Assembly: GCF_000234665.1 (NCBI RefSeq)
Contig: NC_018327.1
Span: forward strand, 343,998 to 407,997
Source: Leishmania mexicana MHOM/GT/2001/U1103
Taxonomy: Eukaryota; Euglenozoa; Kinetoplastea; Trypanosomatida; Trypanosomatidae
Reading direction: 5' to 3'
DNA: 64,000 bases
In this document: piece by piece, positions 33,101 to 44,500 of the stretch
Layout of the letters: the number at the start of each line of letters is the position of its first letter
How positions within the stretch are numbered: the stretch's first letter is position 1
Translations under genes and position numbers: made by a program
Notes under the pieces: model-generated
The model's input: only the letters and a program-made list of their open reading frames with translations
Told to the model about the DNA's origin: nothing
Databases searched by the model: none

Positions 33101-34857
33101 TGCCCACGCACACAAACGGGCATGCGCAACCGTTGCGCACAAAGCCGAAACGGTGCGCAGGGACGAGGAAGAGGTAGAAAGCCATCACCACACACACACA
33201 CACACAACCGCGTGGAAGCCACGACGAGGGGAAGAAAAAAAGAGAGTCAGACGCGCCTATCGCAAAAGACGTCACACGCACGCGACATTCCGCTCAAGGA
33301 AGGAGAACCCATCCCCATCCCCATCCCCATAAAACGAGCACGCTGACGAGGCGGTCGTATAGATCGGGAAGGGGGGAGGAGGAGGAAGGGGAGGGCGATG
33401 ATGATGGGGCATGTGTGCACATGGAAAGGGGAATGGGCGTTCAAATTTAATAACAAAAAAAAAACGAGATGTAAAACGGACATAGAAAACAAAAAGACCC
33501 ACAGAAAGAAAGGGCGACATGGCAGTGACGCCTCGGGGAATGTCGAACCGAGGAGGGTGTTGGGTGGGGCGGTGTGCTGAAGGTGACACACAGGCAAGCA
33601 CACGTAGGAAGAGAGAGAGATGCACATCCCTCCGCAGCCCCTCGCGCAACCATCACACCCGCCCCTCTCTCACTCTATTCCGCATGCAAGCAAGTCACCA
33701 GTTATTCGCCGTTTTTCTTGTGTTTTTGCGTTGGAGCAAGGCACGCACATCCACGGTGTAGATGTCGCCCTCTGGGCAGCTTGGAGAGAGGGATAGACAG
33801 GCGAGCAAAAGAGAGGGACAGGCTCACAAACGCGCAGACACAAAAAACAGTTACGAGCGACGCCGCCACCCCCCCCCCTCCTCAAAAAAAAGCGAACATC
33901 CATGGTGAAACACAGGGACGGCTGGATGAAGGGGAGAGAGAAGAGGGAGAAGGTGCGACGGCGCTGAGAGAGAGGTAAGACAGCAAAACATGCCTATGCG
34001 ATCGTGTAGACGTGGAATATTAGGGCGGCGGCGGCGGCAGTGAGGGAGAGAAACAGAAAAACGGAGAGCGAGAGACCGGAAACGGTCATTCCTTTTGTGG
34101 AGGGAGGGAGGGGGCGACGCTGCTGATCTTTTCAGCTCCTCTGTGTGTGTATGCGTGTTCTCTTCTTCGCTTTGTTCGTAGGAAGGGCGTTTCGTTTCGC
34201 TTCGCGGTTGCGTGCGCATGCGTGTTTGTCGTTTCGGTGGTTTTCCACGCCGCGTGTCTGCGCCGCCGTCGCTCTTCGCTCCTCGTCGTTTGCCAGATGC
34301 AGACAGGAGGGAGAGAATATGAGAGAGAAGGCGTGTGTAACGCAGGGGGGAGGGGGGCGAGAGAGAGAGAGACGATGTGTGCATCGCGAAGGGAGACTAC
34401 ACCAAGAGCGAGACAAGCCCCCTCCCTTCCAGACACACACACACAGACACGGAGAGCAAGAGCAAGAGACGGTTCAAACGTATGTCGAATAGACCGGAGG
34501 ACAGAAGAGTAAGGGTGTGCACAAGCCAGAGAGGGCAAAGGAAAGGGAGGGATGAGGGGAGAGTGGGGGTGGGGTGGAGAGGGCGGAGGAGTGTCAAAAC
34601 AGAACACTCGCATACCGGACAATAAAAAAAAGAGCTCAACGCGCACTGAAAAGACCCGGGCTTGAAGAGAAAAGGGGCGGCAATAACAATACGACGTGCA
34701 GTGGGAAGGGGGAGGACCGTCGAGTGGGCACACACACACACGAGAGAGAGAGCCAGGGACAGCGAAAGAGAGCGCGAGCGAAGAAGAGGCGGCGAGAGGA
34801 GGACGATGTCAACGAAAAGCCATTGCGTCAAGTGAGAGAAAGGGAGAGAAAGGGGAG
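30159..34857. other. Long gene-free region
   Basis: No intact gene. The segment 30863-31129 carries a plus-strand ATG-initiated frame of 88 codons with GC-rich third positions and a protein-like middle part (QQQYIRAYTPVSVHTGE), but no recognisable domain. The minus frame over the same stretch has no ATG. A (CCCATC)n run lies at 33308-33330, and purine-rich and CA tracts fill 33.3-34.8 kb. The right edge is an assembly gap, so a gene could be hidden there. Confidence 0.45.
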
Positions 34858-34957
34858 NNNNNNNNNNNNNNNNNNNNNNNNNNNNNNNNNNNNNNNNNNN
34901 NNNNNNNNNNNNNNNNNNNNNNNNNNNNNNNNNNNNNNNNNNNNNNNNNNNNNNNNN
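34858..34957. other. Assembly gap (100 N)
   Basis: Placeholder gap of unknown true size, flanked by purine-rich repeats that probably stopped assembly. Confidence 0.99.
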
Positions 34958-35745
34958 TCTCTCCCTACCCACATGCACAACCACACAACGAAAAACTGCG
35001 CCGACATCGCGACAGCTACCCCACGTCACAGTGAAACGCAAACAGCGAGAGAGAAGCAGAAACGATGGAAGCATTAAAGCGTTTTTACACTAGTAGCCCA
35101 AATAAGATCACGCGCATACATATAGATATATATATATATACATACAAATATAAATACAGATACATACATACACACGTATACATATACATACATATACACA
35201 CCTGTGCACATACCCGCCACAGCAAAATCCGTGACAAGCGAAACTCAAAAAGGAAACAGAGGCAGGGGCGCGGGCACGGGCGTGCGCCGGCAAGGCAGCG
35301 TCAGGCCCAGCGCAACGATGAATGCCCTCTTTTGCCTTGAAACGCACACACACACACCGAAGGAGCAAGACGACAACACAAGTTATTCGTAAAAGGGAGC
35401 GGGGTGGGAGGTGCATCATGACAGGCAAACATGCACCCACACGTCAATGCAGACGCATGCCGATACCATCCACCTCTTTTTCGCCCGTGCTTTCTTTTCG
35501 CTGTGCGCAGCCGTGTCTGTGTGCATTATTGTATACGCCGTGCACCGCGAATCCATAGCAAGGGCATCGAAACAACCGTCGACATGAGCCGTGCCAGCTT
35601 TGAAACAAAGGTGCCAAAGACATACTCATCCCTACGAACCCCTCTCCGAGATATTGAGAAATACAAGCATGTGCACATGTTTGTGTGTCGCCTTCCCTCA
35701 CGGCACGGCGCACGGAGCAGCAGCACCTACGAGGACGGCAACACA
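34958..35745. other. 3' flank of the esterase gene
   Basis: Contains an imperfect (TA/CA)n stretch at about 35110-35210 (repeats of ACATATA type). No supportable gene. Confidence 0.5.
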
Positions 35746-38526
35746 CTAGAGAATGATGAGCAGCTCCTCGGCAGCAGCCTGAACCACCGATGGTGAGCGG
35801 CCGAAGAAGGCCCAGTTGCCCAGACACGCGACGTGGCCCGCTGGCAGAATATTGTCGAGTCGAATGGCGCGAACGCGCCAGCTCATCTTTCGGCGCAGCG
35901 TCGCCGCAATGGCGCGAGGAGCTCGATGGTACTCCGGAACATCAGCCCCTGTGCCAGACATCAGCAGTGCCATTGGAGACTGCGCTGACGCGACCAAAGA
36001 CGTGCGCTTAGAGAACGCCGTCACACTCTCCGCGGCCGCGGCAGCGGCCCTATTCGATTCGCCTGATGTCGACGTCTCGCCTATCTTCGGAGTCGTCGTT
36101 GGAGCCCACAGCCACCTCTCCACTTCCGCGTGCACTGTAGAGGCGACCCTGCGAACGCGCTCGGAGGCCCAGCGAGGATCGCGCAGGAGAGATGTCACGG
36201 TGCTGCTGTTACGGCTGCGGCGCGACGACGTTACTGAGCCCACGTCGCCGAGGTCGTGAGCATCGCTCGTCGCCGCAGCTTCGCTGCGGCTACAGACGAA
36301 CCGCTTCAGAAGCGGCGAGGGTAAGATCAAGCTGTCGCGCCGCCGCAGTAGGGAGAACGGTCTCGACAGCAGCGAGCCGACCGTCGATGCCCCAGACGCA
36401 GATGACTGCGAGCCACTGTCGAGCTCGTTTCTACCCTCGTCAATGTGTTCAGCCAACGGAACAGCTACATCCTCCACGCGCACCGTCTCTTCACCATGCA
36501 CCGGTACCGTTCTCCCAATCGTCCGCAATGCAGCAAAGACGGAGGATTGCATCCTTGTCGCGGTGATGCTCTCAGGCATCGGCGACTGGGAGTATGACGG
36601 CGGCGTCGACGTCGGCGACGCCGTCAAACCTGACGCGGACGATGAGGTAGCCTGTGGTCGCAGGGTTGCTGTCAGGAAATCGCTGTCATCGGAGTCGCCC
36701 TCCATGACACTCACCGGCATGCCGGCGCACTTGCGTGCCGATGGGTACGACACCTGACGCACCACCGTGGCAGCGGCAGCTGACGAAGGTGCCAAAGCGG
36801 AAGCAAGGTCATCCATGGTGTAGCTCCTCGCACGCGCCGACGCAGAGAGCTGAAAATCGTGCCGGACGCTGCTGTTGTTGCTGCCGCCACCGCCGTCTGC
36901 CTCCTCATCCTCCATCTCTTCGAAAGAGCGCAGGAGAATCGGCTTCGACACCTCCGTCGCCTCGTTCGCAAAGGCTGCCGCGCAGTGCGCCGTGCCGGGG
37001 GCCACGCCAATGAACTTGGTGTGGTCCGTGTCCACATTCTCAAAAATAAGTGAGCACGTGCCGAATCCGACTAAGATGTCGCGGTGCGTGTTCGCAAACA
37101 GCACACGGCGCCGAAAGAGTTGCAGCACGCGCAGGTGAGGCTCGTCAAGGAGGCGCCGCTGAAAGATGCGGTTCGCGTCGGACAAGATGAGTTCGTCGTA
37201 GGTCTGGCAGAGCTTCATGCGCGCGAGGCACCAGGCACCAAAGTAGATTGGCCACCAAAGACACTCCCCGGCACCGCAGTGCGGGGTGGCGACAGTCAGG
37301 AAATTCTCGAAGGTCACGTGCAGCCTCTGCAGCCTCTGGCGCAGAGTCACGATGTCGTGGAAGAGCATGGCGTCGCTTGCCCGCGTTTCCGTTTGATCGA
37401 CGAGAAGAAGATAGAGAAACTCGCGCTGGATAATGCCGCCGAAGCTGTGTGCCATCACAGAGAAGCATATCGGAAGCGGTGCCGCCGCCTCTGCCGAGAG
37501 GCGCGCCGCGTCGCTTGTGCCCACCGTGTGAGCGTAAACCGCCCACTTGGCCCGGCGCTGCTGCTCCTTCGACTCCACCTCGTTCAGCCACGTGTGCAGG
37601 GCGGGGACCACCTCCGCCAGCATCCTGCGCGCACAAACCTGTGTACCAGCATCTGTGCGCAGGTACTCGTTGCTGCCCGGTGAGAAGCACTGCAAGTTGC
37701 CGCTGCGGTAGAGACGCCCATTCATGCGGTTCGGGTACTCAATCTGCAAGCGATAGGCGGCCCTGTACGCGGCGCGCCGCGCATGCTGCTCGGCCGCCAA
37801 GGCGTTATCGAAGTTTGAGACAGGAGCCACCTCCTGCAATCCTGAAGCCTTGTCGGCAGCGTCTGCAATGTCGCACATGGAAGCAGGCTGTCGTTGATGC
37901 TGCTGCGCCGCCGCCGCCTTCATGGAAGTTGCTTCCAACAGCACCTTCTTCAGTTCGGCTCTCGGCATCACGTTGCCGTTCATGGAGCTCACCGAGCTCG
38001 CCGTGCTCTCCGGCACTGTCGGCACGCTGCTCATGGGACTCACTACGGTATGGCAGGCGCCACTGGTCCCGGAAATGCACGCGGCGGGGACAGACGCAGA
38101 GGAAGGAACACTGGAAAGGTGGTACGTCGGGCGCGGGCTGCCGTAGAAGGGCAGAGGAGGCCCAGAGAATTCGCCCCGTACACGCACGCCTCTATCCGCC
38201 GCACACTCACCTGCGGGCATCTCTGCTGATTCCTCCCGTTCCGCAGTCACCACCATCTTCGTCACCTCCAGCACGCTAACTTCGTGGTGCACAAAGGAGT
38301 CCACGATGATGTTTTCAAAGTCTGCCGCGCTGCCGAGAACACCGTGCTGACATACAATGAAGTGATACGGGTCAACGACTCTGGACTGTGGTGATGCGGC
38401 ACCGCTGCTGTCCGCGCCGGAGAGGCTCAGCAGTGGCGGGCAGGCGAGACGCGCGTGCGTGCGCTGGAAAACATCCTGCGGCGTGGAGCTCGACGACAGG
38501 CACCACTTGAGAAGACCGGGCAGCAT
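35746..38526 (-). CDS. DUF676-type serine esterase / lipase-like protein (926 aa)
   Basis: An alpha/beta-hydrolase of the putative serine esterase (DUF676, yeast ROG1-like) family, probably hydrolysing a lipid ester. Family landmarks in order: oxyanion-hole loop FIVCQHGVLGSAADF (56-70), nucleophile elbow AHSFGG with Ser361, the TVATPHCGAGE segment typical of the family, then NTHRDILVGFGTCSLIFEN, where an Asp usually completes the acid position, and a His in DTDHTKF. An insertion of about 230 residues rich in Ser, Ala and Val separates the first two landmarks, and the C-terminal ~350 residues are Ser/Arg-rich and poorly conserved-looking, so the protein is much longer than the hydrolase core. 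No clear signal peptide. The frame extends to a TTG at 38553, but the first ATG is at 38526. Substrate is unknown. Confidence 0.88.
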   Translation of the reverse strand: MLPGLLKWCLSSSSTPQDVFQRTHARLACPPLLSLSGADSSGAASPQSRVVDPYHFIVCQHGVLGSAADFENIIVDSFVHHEVSVLEVTKMVVTAEREESAEMPAGECAADRGVRVRGEFSGPPLPFYGSPRPTYHLSSVPSSASVPAACISGTSGACHTVVSPMSSVPTVPESTASSVSSMNGNVMPRAELKKVLLEATSMKAAAAQQHQRQPASMCDIADAADKASGLQEVAPVSNFDNALAAEQHARRAAYRAAYRLQIEYPNRMNGRLYRSGNLQCFSPGSNEYLRTDAGTQVCARRMLAEVVPALHTWLNEVESKEQQRRAKWAVYAHTVGTSDAARLSAEAAAPLPICFSVMAHSFGGIIQREFLYLLLVDQTETRASDAMLFHDIVTLRQRLQRLHVTFENFLTVATPHCGAGECLWWPIYFGAWCLARMKLCQTYDELILSDANRIFQRRLLDEPHLRVLQLFRRRVLFANTHRDILVGFGTCSLIFENVDTDHTKFIGVAPGTAHCAAAFANEATEVSKPILLRSFEEMEDEEADGGGGSNNSSVRHDFQLSASARARSYTMDDLASALAPSSAAAATVVRQVSYPSARKCAGMPVSVMEGDSDDSDFLTATLRPQATSSSASGLTASPTSTPPSYSQSPMPESITATRMQSSVFAALRTIGRTVPVHGEETVRVEDVAVPLAEHIDEGRNELDSGSQSSASGASTVGSLLSRPFSLLRRRDSLILPSPLLKRFVCSRSEAAATSDAHDLGDVGSVTSSRRSRNSSTVTSLLRDPRWASERVRRVASTVHAEVERWLWAPTTTPKIGETSTSGESNRAAAAAAESVTAFSKRTSLVASAQSPMALLMSGTGADVPEYHRAPRAIAATLRRKMSWRVRAIRLDNILPAGHVACLGNWAFFGRSPSVVQAAAEELLIIL

Positions 38527-40051
38527 TCGCGTATTTTGCCCCCGTTTCGACAACGCTTTATAAACATATAGTTATATATACGTGTGTGTAGGTGGCTGAC
38601 AGGAGGCCGCCCCAGTGGCAGCGCTGCGAAGGTGTTATGGTGCGACACAGACACAACGCGCACTGCGAGGATGAGAGCTGCAGAGACAGAACGAAAAGAT
38701 GCGCAGAGAGGGCCCCAGGGGGGGGGGGCAAGAGATGCGCCACACTGGCAGTTGGAGACGCGCGCGCTCGGTCGAAATTCAGACATACAAGGATACAGAA
38801 ATCGACAGGTGACAGCAAGCACAGAGGAGGGAAAATCGAACCCCTATAAACGCATGCATGCCGGTCTGCCTGTCCACATCCATGCACAAGGGCCGGTGTG
38901 CAGGCCGGCGCACCGACGCGAGAACGAGCCCTGCGGCAGAGCTCAGCCAAGACACACACAAAGAAGGCAAGGAAAATCGGAGACGGAAGCCCCTTGGGAG
39001 AAGGGGCAAGACAGGTGGTCGTTCGCGTGAGGGGGTGTGGAGGGGGGAGGAGAAGAAACGCCTCGAGAGCGTTCTTCGCACGATGCAAGGGGGAGTATAT
39101 CGGGAGGGAAGGGAAGGGGAGGGGGGGGGCTGGTGCACGGATAGAGAAGACGCGTGGCAATCAAACACAAGCTAACGAAAAACGAGAAAAGGGGGCGAAC
39201 GCCCAAGCAGAAGAGAGAAATGAGGAATGCGAGATGAAGAACGGCAACAGAAGTCAGGCGCTCGAGCACACGGAGAGAGAAAGGCGAGCAGCGGTCTCTG
39301 TGTGTGTGTGTGTGTGTGTGTGTTGTGTGACGTGGAAGGGGGTGAGGGGGTGTGTGGGCCACAGCAGATGCACCAGAGAGAGGGAGAGAGAGGGCGACCA
39401 GGGAAAGAGCGATTGGAGACGAAACCCACAACGAGCGAGAGACGAGATGTACAGTGGGGAGGTGAGAGCTGCGCTCTCGTGTGCGGCAACTAAAAGAGTG
39501 ACATATATATAAAGGAAGCGTAGACGGGCAAACACACGCACACACACGTGCACCGTGCTGCGACACCCAGCTACCTTACCGCGAATGAAGGCTCTCGCAC
39601 AGGAGGAGATCTAGCGGTGAAGGACGCGCAGGGTGGGGAGAGGGGAAGAGATGAGGGTTTCAGGAGACGTCAGACACCCGACGCCATCATTCCCTCTCCC
39701 GTCCCGAGGCACGGTGCATTGGTTTTTGCTCGTGTTCATGGATTCGTGGCGCCCTTATGACTGACTGACGTCCTGATTGCACAATGTGAAGAAGGGGGTG
39801 CTGCAGCAGCGCGTGCAACCGCAGGAAAGAGAGTGGGGGAGGAGGGCTGAGAGAGGACATGGCACGATCGCAAGGTGGGATGGCGACAGTGGCTGCGCAA
39901 GAAAGAGAGAGCTTGTTGGCGTAGGCGCCGCCACGACGTGCAACAGCCCCCCCCCCCACCCGCCCCCCAAAGGATGACCACGGCTGCGAATCAGTCGCAC
40001 GGGGCCACGACATGCACACACGCAAGGCGCCTCTCCTGCTTCCTCGTCTCT
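38527..40051. other. Intergenic region
   Basis: No supportable gene. Holds a (GT)n tract at 39300-39323 and purine-rich plus-strand sequence. The right part is the expected 3' UTR of the SET/MYND gene. Confidence 0.5.
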
Positions 40052-42670
40052 TCACTGAAGCGTCGCTGCGGCAGCCACAGCTTCGCGCACGACTCGTGAC
40101 CGGCACACCGTGCACTGCCGCGTCTCTACTTCCTGCATGGTCCACGACGGTGTCGATATGACGGCAGATTCGGACGCCACAGACGAGGAGCTGCAAAACG
40201 GTGGAGGCAGCGGACGCAGATATCCGTGGATCGAGCACTCAGCACACAACAGCAGTGGGTTCTCGAAGGCCGCCGGCGAAACCTCCACACAGCCGGAGCG
40301 CGGGCCGCTGACACTCGCGCGGTTGCCTGCGGCGGCGATCGCCATCTGCGGCCCCTCCGCCTTTCCGCTGCATCGCTCACACATGCAGAAGAAGCGGTAA
40401 GTTCCGAGCAGATTCCGGCGCCGCTCAGCACTGTTCAGCTGCTCCACATCTGTGTAACAGATTGTCAGCGGCTCCTGTGGCGCGATAGCGCGCAGTGCAT
40501 AGAAAGCAGCGATGCGGCCGCCATGATGCATGACGCGGCACAAGTTCGGCACGCAGGAGTGGTTAAAGTATGACGCCTCTGGGTATATGCCGAAGCCGAT
40601 GCAGTGCTCCTGCGTATCATAGACACCGAAACTGTTGCACTGCGCAGCCGCGCACAGTCGCTGAAAGTACACCTCTGATACCTGCAGCACGTCGCCGGTG
40701 CCCTCTTCGAGAGGCGCCAACGGCCGCGATGCTGCGTCCACACGGCTGCCACTGCCACTGCCGCCGACGGTGGTGACGCCTCTCTGTTGAAGAAGGAGCT
40801 GCTGAAGCGCCGGCAGAACCCGCTTCACGAAGGCACGGTAGTAGCGCTGGTATGTGCTGCGGTGATGCTTCGAGATGACGGACAAGTTTGTCTCCATCTG
40901 AGCCAAGTCCGCGTATCGCGGAGTTCGCGCACGGATCTGCGGAAGAGGGTCGTCGTCGGCAGCGTCCCTGTTGGCTTTAATGCTGGTGTAGCTGCCCACC
41001 AGTGCCGCATTCGTCGTTCTGACTGCACACGGGTCCGCAGCAGGCGAGTCGCGGGAGCCATCCGGCTGCCCTTCAGCGCTTGAGTGGTCTCCCGGTTCCG
41101 AAACCTCACGAGCGAGGCGGCGCAGCTCAGGGTCGGCGTCGAGCACCTCCACTGTGCCTGTCAGGCCCGCCTTGCCGCGAATCTCGTTAATCGACCACAC
41201 CTCCTTTGGAAGAACCACGGAGTCCACCGCCGTTGGCGTGGAGCCTGCCAGCAGCGTGTCTGGGCCGCGCTGCTCACCTCGGCCCGACATCGCGCTGTCA
41301 CTTGTAGGCAGCAGGAACTGTTCGTCCAAGGTGTTGGCTTGCGAGCTAGCTTTGACAGAAGCCGAACCGCCATCGGCAACGGAGGGCGCTGCTATCTGCG
41401 CCGCGACACCGCCCTCCGGGCGCACAGCGGCATCCTCAGCTGTAGCAGCGCAGCGGGCCTGGTACCCGGCACGGCACGCACGTGCCACCACAATGGCACT
41501 GAAGAGCAGCGACTGGAACTCGAGCATTCGCGGCTCGCTTGTCGACCTTGCCCAGTGCAGTGGTTCGTCTCCCGGCATCACAGCAGTGCCGGACGCGCCC
41601 CCGGCGCTTACCGAAGAGCTGGCCACGCCCATCGTGTAGTACGCAGCCATGAGCCGAGGGTACAGAGACCGCACCAAGGCACATTCGCCGCTCTGCTCGT
41701 GCTCGTCGCGATGAGCGCGCCAGCACGCCTCGGAGCAGTAGCAGAGGACGCCACAGCCGGCGCAGCCAGACATGGCCGGCTCGCCATACGCCGCTGCCGC
41801 CGCGTCAGGCGAGGAAGATCTCGACGTCTCCTCCCACCCTTCGCGGCGCACCACCGGCAGCCCTTGCTCAACACGACGACGGCGCTGCAGCCGCCGCCTC
41901 AAGAGGAGCGTCTCCTTCAGCGCAAGAGCCTTTTCTTGTAAACGCTGCCTCAGCTCCACCGCGCCGTCCTTGCGGGTCTCGGAAGACTTGGACGGCTTCT
42001 TCAACTTGCGGAACGCCGCTGCTGCAGTTGCGGAGGCCGCGTCGTCGTCACGAGCACCGTTGTCGCCACCCTCGCCGCCTTTGCCAGCCTCGTCAGAGCC
42101 GGTGGCCCGTGCCTCGGCGACCCTGATAATTCGGTCAAGCTCCTCTTGCTCCTGAGTAATGTCCATTGCCAGCTCGGCGAGGCTTCCACGGTTGCACAGC
42201 CACCGGCCTGCAGGGATCTCTTGAAAGCACACGGAGCACCACGTCGGCGTCGTAGTGTACCAGCGAGAGGTACTCGTCAGCGACACCTCGCCCTGCACGC
42301 CAGCCTCGTCCTCCAGTGCATGCGTGTAGTGCGACGCAGACGCCGATTCGCCCGCTGCCGATGCCATGGCTGCGCCGTTTGCCCGATTACCACCGCCATG
42401 CCCTCCTCCTGCCTTCTTCGCCGCCGTCGGCTTCGACTTCTTAGTCGTCTTGCCACCCGAGCCCGCGCTTGAGGCACTGGTTGCCGCATCGGACGTCGCT
42501 GTGGCTTTGGAGGAAAGGTAGAGGGCGCTGGGGCAATAATTCGGGTTCATGACGAGCCCAAACGGCGCCGCAGCAAGCACAAGTTCGCCGGGAGAGAGAT
42601 GACGTCGTGCCACAGCGTGCCGGCCCGCCTCCTCTTTCGAGCTGTAGGTGAGGCTAACACAGCTGTCCAT
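40052..42670 (-). CDS. SET/MYND-domain protein, SMYD-like lysine methyltransferase candidate (872 aa)
   Basis: Predicted S-adenosylmethionine-dependent lysine methyltransferase. As in SMYD proteins, the SET domain is split. The N-terminal strand region (HLSPGELVLAAAPFG, about 24-38) comes first. A zinc-binding segment starts at WCSVCFQE (about 142) and continues at CGVLCYCSEACWRAH...H...C (about 300-325). The catalytic SET half follows with YFNHSCVPNLCRVM (about 700), then LTICYTD with the conserved Tyr, and the post-SET zinc cluster FFCMCERC (about 760). Long Ala/Lys/Gly/Glu-rich insertions separate these parts (about 55-120, 180-290, 380-620), making it roughly twice the usual SMYD length. 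The ATG at 42670 is the first after a splice acceptor at 42823-42824. A second SET/MYND gene lies about 6 kb upstream in transcription order. Substrate unknown. Confidence 0.9.
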   Translation of the reverse strand: MDSCVSLTYSSKEEAGRHAVARRHLSPGELVLAAAPFGLVMNPNYCPSALYLSSKATATSDAATSASSAGSGGKTTKKSKPTAAKKAGGGHGGGNRANGAAMASAAGESASASHYTHALEDEAGVQGEVSLTSTSRWYTTTPTWCSVCFQEIPAGRWLCNRGSLAELAMDITQEQEELDRIIRVAEARATGSDEAGKGGEGGDNGARDDDAASATAAAAFRKLKKPSKSSETRKDGAVELRQRLQEKALALKETLLLRRRLQRRRRVEQGLPVVRREGWEETSRSSSPDAAAAAYGEPAMSGCAGCGVLCYCSEACWRAHRDEHEQSGECALVRSLYPRLMAAYYTMGVASSSVSAGGASGTAVMPGDEPLHWARSTSEPRMLEFQSLLFSAIVVARACRAGYQARCAATAEDAAVRPEGGVAAQIAAPSVADGGSASVKASSQANTLDEQFLLPTSDSAMSGRGEQRGPDTLLAGSTPTAVDSVVLPKEVWSINEIRGKAGLTGTVEVLDADPELRRLAREVSEPGDHSSAEGQPDGSRDSPAADPCAVRTTNAALVGSYTSIKANRDAADDDPLPQIRARTPRYADLAQMETNLSVISKHHRSTYQRYYRAFVKRVLPALQQLLLQQRGVTTVGGSGSGSRVDAASRPLAPLEEGTGDVLQVSEVYFQRLCAAAQCNSFGVYDTQEHCIGFGIYPEASYFNHSCVPNLCRVMHHGGRIAAFYALRAIAPQEPLTICYTDVEQLNSAERRRNLLGTYRFFCMCERCSGKAEGPQMAIAAAGNRASVSGPRSGCVEVSPAAFENPLLLCAECSIHGYLRPLPPPFCSSSSVASESAVISTPSWTMQEVETRQCTVCRSRVVREAVAAAATLQ

Positions 42671-42822
42671 CTTTTAGGAAAGCGGCTGCAGGGTGACGGC
42701 AGTGTGCGTGCAGCGACGTGCAACGAGGTTCACGGCAACGCAGTCTTCTGCGGTGCCCCTTGCGCGCCGGTGGTGGGAGGTCTTGCCAGACGTGGATTAC
42801 CCCTTTGCACCACCACAGGAAA

Positions 42823-42868
42823 CTCGACAAGCGGGAAAGAGAACAGAGAACGGCAGAAAAGATAAGAT
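42823..42868 (-). promoter_or_regulatory. Putative trans-splice acceptor of the first SET/MYND gene
   Basis: Minus-strand CT-rich tract (CTTATCTTTTCTGCCGTTCT and onward) ends at GTCGAG, with AG at 42824-42823. No ATG lies between it and 42670, which gives a 152-nt 5' UTR. Confidence 0.5.
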
Positions 42869-43365
42869 GAGCATAAGCGCCGGGGCATCATGGAAGCAGC
42901 GGGGGGAGGGTACGGCGTCACGCCGCTCTCGGTAGGCTCCGTAAGGGTACAATGACGCAACAAGGACGTCCCTGCCGCACCTCTGTGTACTCGTGAGAGA
43001 GAAGGCCCACAAAGCCCAGCTGGCACCCTGTACACGAGCACACGCACGCCAGTTGAGTCGCCCACGATAAAAACGGACGCACGCCACCTCGACGATCCGG
43101 GAGAACACGCGGGCGGGCATGTCGCACACAACGACACAGGAGAAAGGGAAGGGAGGTACGTGTGACGCCGCCACCACAACCCCTGCCATTGATTCTCTTC
43201 GCTTCACCGCTTCCTCCTCAGCATAAAAGACCCAGTGCGTTGACAAGTGCGCCCCTGCAGGACGGCGGACGAACTATAAAAGAGAAAGAGATGGAAGGCA
43301 GCAGGAATGCGCCAAAGAAGGCGCAGGCCATCGCGAAGCCGCCCTACACCTCATCCGTTCCACGG
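42869..43365. other. Intergenic region / 3' flank of the 354-aa gene
   Basis: No gene, repeat or structured element seen in this short stretch. Confidence 0.5.
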
Positions 43366-44430
43366 TTACGCCGTTGCCGCCTCTGCAAGCGCCGCATCCG
43401 CAGACGCTGTTTCACTTGTCTTTCGATCCTCCTCCAGCTCCATCAGCCGCAAGGCGTCCGTGCTAGGTCTCTCGAAGGCCGAGCGCGTCAAGCGAAACAC
43501 GCGCTCCGCGTACTCCCGCTTCCACAAGTTCTCGGAACGGTGCCGCAGCACGTGAGCCGGCAAGTCATGCGTGTCGGCCAACCTGTACGCATAGAGCTTG
43601 CTGCGAGGTGAGGTGTCCATCACACGCAAGAGGTTCAGCAAGTGCTGTGGGTCCGCTTGCCAGAACGGCCGGCCGGTCTCGTAGTAGTACGTGACGGACA
43701 TCCCACACATAATGCCTGGAATGGTGAGAAATGCGGTATAGCGTATGTAGCCGCGGCGGAACTCGTCTGGATGGTAGCGGTACTCGCGGTGGATCCGTTC
43801 GTCCATGTTGTCGCGATCCCGCTTCGACATGGCGTCCTCACTCCACGAGTCGCGTAGCTGCCGTTCACCCCACGGCGCCTTCTTCCTCATCTTCAGGTCT
43901 CTACGCGGCGCATGCTTGCTTTTTCCGATCGATGCAGCGGACGGCGCCTGACCAGTGCAGCTTGACTTCGATGAGCGCTCACCGCTGCGCGTGCCTCTCT
44001 CCATCGCCGCTGCGGACGCAGAAGCGGCGGCAGAGGACAAGGCGCGTACCATTGCGCTGCTGGTCTCCATCACAGCGTCGCCAGCCACTTTAGGCGGCAC
44101 CTCAGCAGGGTGTGTCGACGAACATGGGGAAGACGTAGGTGCCTGGTGTTGTCTCGAGTCCGCTGCGTCGCCACCGGTGGAGGTGACTGACTCTGAAAAC
44201 GGAGGCGCGGATCGCGATGACGCGGCACGCACCGGACATCGTATTGCGCCTGCCGAGAACACGGGTAGAACGGTACCACACCCGCTCATGTTCTGAGCCT
44301 GACTCGACGGAGGAACGAAGCCGACGAGCCGCGATGGGCTAGCCTTCATGAAACTGCAATGGTCAATGCCAGCGTGCGACGGGCGCCGCAGCGAGAAAGA
44401 CGGTGTGCGCCACCTGCCGATGCGACGCAT
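43366..44430 (-). CDS. Single-span membrane protein of unknown function (354 aa)
   Basis: Not recognised. The N-terminus from the chosen start (MRRIGRWRTPSFSLRRPS) is strongly basic and acid-free, suggesting mitochondrial import. It is followed by a ~150-residue Ser/Ala/Pro-rich linker, a basic segment (about 190-230), one hydrophobic span at about 230-250 (YTAFLTIPGIMCGMSVTYYY) and a charged C-terminal ~100 residues with normal composition. The domain from EYRYHPDEFRRGYIR onward is the likely conserved part. The open frame continues upstream to 44703, but a splice acceptor at 44464-44465 makes the ATG at 44430 the first in the mature mRNA (33-nt 5' UTR). The ATG at 44349, giving 327 aa, is the alternative. 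A subunit of a mitochondrial inner-membrane complex is possible but unproven. Confidence 0.8.
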   Translation of the reverse strand: MRRIGRWRTPSFSLRRPSHAGIDHCSFMKASPSRLVGFVPPSSQAQNMSGCGTVLPVFSAGAIRCPVRAASSRSAPPFSESVTSTGGDAADSRQHQAPTSSPCSSTHPAEVPPKVAGDAVMETSSAMVRALSSAAASASAAAMERGTRSGERSSKSSCTGQAPSAASIGKSKHAPRRDLKMRKKAPWGERQLRDSWSEDAMSKRDRDNMDERIHREYRYHPDEFRRGYIRYTAFLTIPGIMCGMSVTYYYETGRPFWQADPQHLLNLLRVMDTSPRSKLYAYRLADTHDLPAHVLRHRSENLWKREYAERVFRLTRSAFERPSTDALRLMELEEDRKTSETASADAALAEAATA

Positions 44431-44463
44431 CTTTTTCCCTCCTCTTCCTCCCGTATGTGCGTG

Positions 44464-44500
44464 CTTGTGCGATGCAGGAAACAGAGAGACAGACATGAAG
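44464..44500 (-). promoter_or_regulatory. Putative trans-splice acceptor of the 354-aa gene
   Basis: Minus-strand pyrimidine tract CTGTCTCTCTGTTTCCTGC is followed by CACAAG with AG at 44465-44464. It decides between the start at 44430 and the longer open frame. Confidence 0.5.
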